From an uncultured Pirellulaceae bacterium (GTDB lineage: Bacteria; Planctomycetota; Planctomycetia; Pirellulales; Pirellulaceae): DNA of 6,488 nt. This document shows, piece after piece, positions 5,358-6,488 of this stretch (positions are counted from its first letter, which is position 1; each line of letters opens with the position of its first letter). Made by a program: the position numbers and the translations under genes. Location: the NCBI GenBank assembly GCA_947259675.1, contig CAMYNE010000252.1, forward strand, positions 1 to 6,488, written 5' to 3'. Under the pieces are notes generated by a model, which searched no databases, had not been told where the DNA came from, and was given only the letters and a program-made list of their open reading frames with translations.

Positions 5358-6305
5358 CTAATTCGTTGATTTGATGGTTTGAGAACCAATTCCAGTTTGC
5401 TCAAGTTCGAATGTGGGTTCGGTGAACGAACATGAGCCAAATGAAATTGCAAACTCTTTTCGCAGCCTCGCGACCTTGGCCGCTGACAAAGCATAATTCT
5501 CCCAACGGAGTTGATCGTCATGGAAAGAGAACGCGTCCGCCGATTCGCATTTGAGAATGGCCTCAACTTCTTCCAGGGAAATCGAACAACCAAAAGCCAG
5601 ACACGCGGCCACAAAAACATTGACGAAACCATGCATCGTGCCTCGTGGCGAATCGGCTTCATAAGTCAAATTAAATTCGTCACGAATCGGATGATGCAGG
5701 CCGGCAGTCGCCTTGAACCCGACCAGCTGTTCCGCACAGGCGTGCAAAAACCTGGCCACTTGAGCGCAAGACGGAATAAGGTCTGGCGTAACACCACCCG
5801 TCCTGATTTTGGCAAAAAATCTGTGACGGCGCTCCGTTTCTGCCACTAGTCGAATCGATTCGGTGGGATCCTCCTGATGTGAAATTTCCAGGAACGCCGA
5901 AAGCTCTTGAGGCAGTTGATCTATCGTTCGTCGAATATGATCGATCGTGGGCGTCTTGATCTCGATCACATCAACTACGGCCAGCCCATTCAACGGGTCG
6001 GCATGCCGCTTATTGAATTGAGCGATGCCTGAAATTGCAAACTTAAAGTCGCTTTGATCTTCTTGCAATGATGGAACCAGCGCACTGATTCGCCACGGAT
6101 TTTTCTTTGGTAGCAGATCTGCAGCCGCTTTTTCGAACTCAGCGAGCCGGGCCGCCGGGACGATCAAGCGCGCCAGCATGGCCCGTTTTGGACCCTTCAG
6201 GTAATCCGCGTAGTTCTTGACCACGACTGTCATTTCCAGGCCCGCCGGCGGAAACAGACCTGCATAGTCAATCAGTTCACTTGTAAAGCCTGCTAACGTC
6301 GACAT
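5358..6305 (-). CDS. Conserved uncharacterised protein in operon with fumarylacetoacetase
   Basis: The 315-aa product starts at ATG 6305 with MSTLAGFTSELIDYAGLFPP. I do not recognise a named function. Distinctive motifs are DYAGLFPPA (13-21), KIRTGG (166-171), FKATAGLHHPIR (197-208), MHGFVNVF (224-231) and FGSCSFTEP near the C-terminus (289-297). I recall these as invariant blocks of a conserved hypothetical family found in planctomycetes and other bacteria. The alternation of hydrophobic strands (LEIS, FFAKIRTGG, VGFKATAGLHHP) with helices suggests a TIM-barrel-like enzyme with basic and His residues at strand ends, which is inference. There is no signal peptide or membrane segment, so it is probably cytoplasmic. 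It ends 23 nt before fahA and likely shares the promoter at 6408-6437, which points to a job in aromatic amino acid breakdown or a related pathway. A longer reading from TTG 6479 would add 58 residues of non-conserved look and run through the promoter, so I rejected it. Confidence 0.8.
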   Translation of the reverse strand: MSTLAGFTSELIDYAGLFPPAGLEMTVVVKNYADYLKGPKRAMLARLIVPAARLAEFEKAAADLLPKKNPWRISALVPSLQEDQSDFKFAISGIAQFNKRHADPLNGLAVVDVIEIKTPTIDHIRRTIDQLPQELSAFLEISHQEDPTESIRLVAETERRHRFFAKIRTGGVTPDLIPSCAQVARFLHACAEQLVGFKATAGLHHPIRDEFNLTYEADSPRGTMHGFVNVFVAACLAFGCSISLEEVEAILKCESADAFSFHDDQLRWENYALSAAKVARLRKEFAISFGSCSFTEPTFELEQTGIGSQTIKSTN

Positions 6306-6488
6306 CTTCGATTCCGGTACAAAAAAAAAACCAGCCGAGTCCAATTGCCCAGCCGGCAGGCGCTGCCGCTTTCCGCGGTCAATCAAGGTGTGGCACCGAA
6401 ACAAGGAATTGTATGCTAACCGGCCCTCGATTGTAAATGCTTGGACGGGCACGATTTGCCGCGTGCGTGGCGCGCGCAAAAAAGAAAA
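6306..6488. other. Upstream region of the fahA operon
   Basis: No gene is visible in these 183 bases. They hold the promoter candidate at 6408-6437 and a leader of about 95 nt. Within the leader, ten consecutive T residues (minus strand, 6330-6321) sit 15 nt before the start codon, right after a weak GC-rich stem (GCCG/CGGC). The rightmost part is a GC-alternating stretch followed by A-rich sequence, with no clear function. Confidence 0.4.
6408..6437 (-). promoter_or_regulatory. Candidate sigma-70 promoter of the fahA operon
   Basis: On the minus strand TTTACA (6437-6432, 5 of 6 matches to TTGACA) is followed after 18 nt by TACAAT (6413-6408, 5 of 6 matches to TATAAT). Transcription would begin near 6400, about 95 nt before the ATG at 6305. 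It is a sequence prediction only. Confidence 0.45.

Noticed and set aside
6331..6361. Minus-strand intrinsic terminator ahead of the T10 tract
   Set aside because: The stem is only about four to five pairs with a large loop, and no upstream gene ends here; kept only as an attenuator possibility.
5358..6479. 373-aa version of the uncharacterised protein starting at TTG 6479
   Set aside because: The extra 58 residues cross the promoter candidate and a ten-base homopolymer and look non-coding; ATG 6305 begins the conserved part.
1..6488. CRISPR arrays, tRNA or rRNA genes, insertion-sequence transposases
   Set aside because: I looked and saw no regularly spaced repeats, no cloverleaf-like sequence, no rRNA motifs and no transposase coding sequence.

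Overview
The window looks like a piece of a planctomycete chromosome, probably from the Pirellula/Rhodopirellula side of the phylum. The reasons are the style of the ResB-like protein, the lipoprotein built from WFFK / NVNRWRG modules, the weak ribosome binding sites and the small ECF sigma/regulator pair. This assignment rests on recall of family appearance, not on a search.

Layout from left to right. Positions 1-1290 (minus) hold the N-terminal 430 residues of a ResB-like cytochrome c biogenesis membrane protein that runs off the left edge. Just upstream on the same strand, 1306-2287 holds a lipoprotein gene that now reads as two pieces in different frames. Internal homology between the pieces indicates that a linker and the start of the second module were lost. 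A promoter with a perfect TATAAT lies at 2332-2359. The 279-bp divergent spacer 2288-2566 separates this unit from a plus-strand pair: an ECF sigma factor (2567-3064) and an overlapping gene (3051-3794). The second protein has a short cytoplasmic N-terminus, one membrane helix, and an exported domain with four CxxCH heme c sites arranged as two copies of a diheme module.

The convergent spacer 3795-3996 is full of secondary structure. It carries a 134-bp palindromic, MITE-like repeat whose left end forms the stop codon of the heme protein gene. A second long imperfect hairpin follows and covers the stop codon of the next gene. The right part is a minus-strand operon: an uncharacterised conserved 315-aa protein (5358-6305), then 23 nt later fumarylacetoacetase (3997-5334), the last enzyme of tyrosine/homogentisate breakdown. 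A plausible sigma-70 promoter lies at 6408-6437.

The most interesting item is the sigma / tetraheme-protein pair. Its gene order and topology are those of an ECF sigma factor and its membrane anti-sigma factor, but the sensor domain is a multiheme cytochrome c. This suggests a redox- or gas-sensing transcription switch. The divergent neighbour is a heme c maturation gene, so the switch and the machinery that would load its hemes lie side by side. The functional link is inference.
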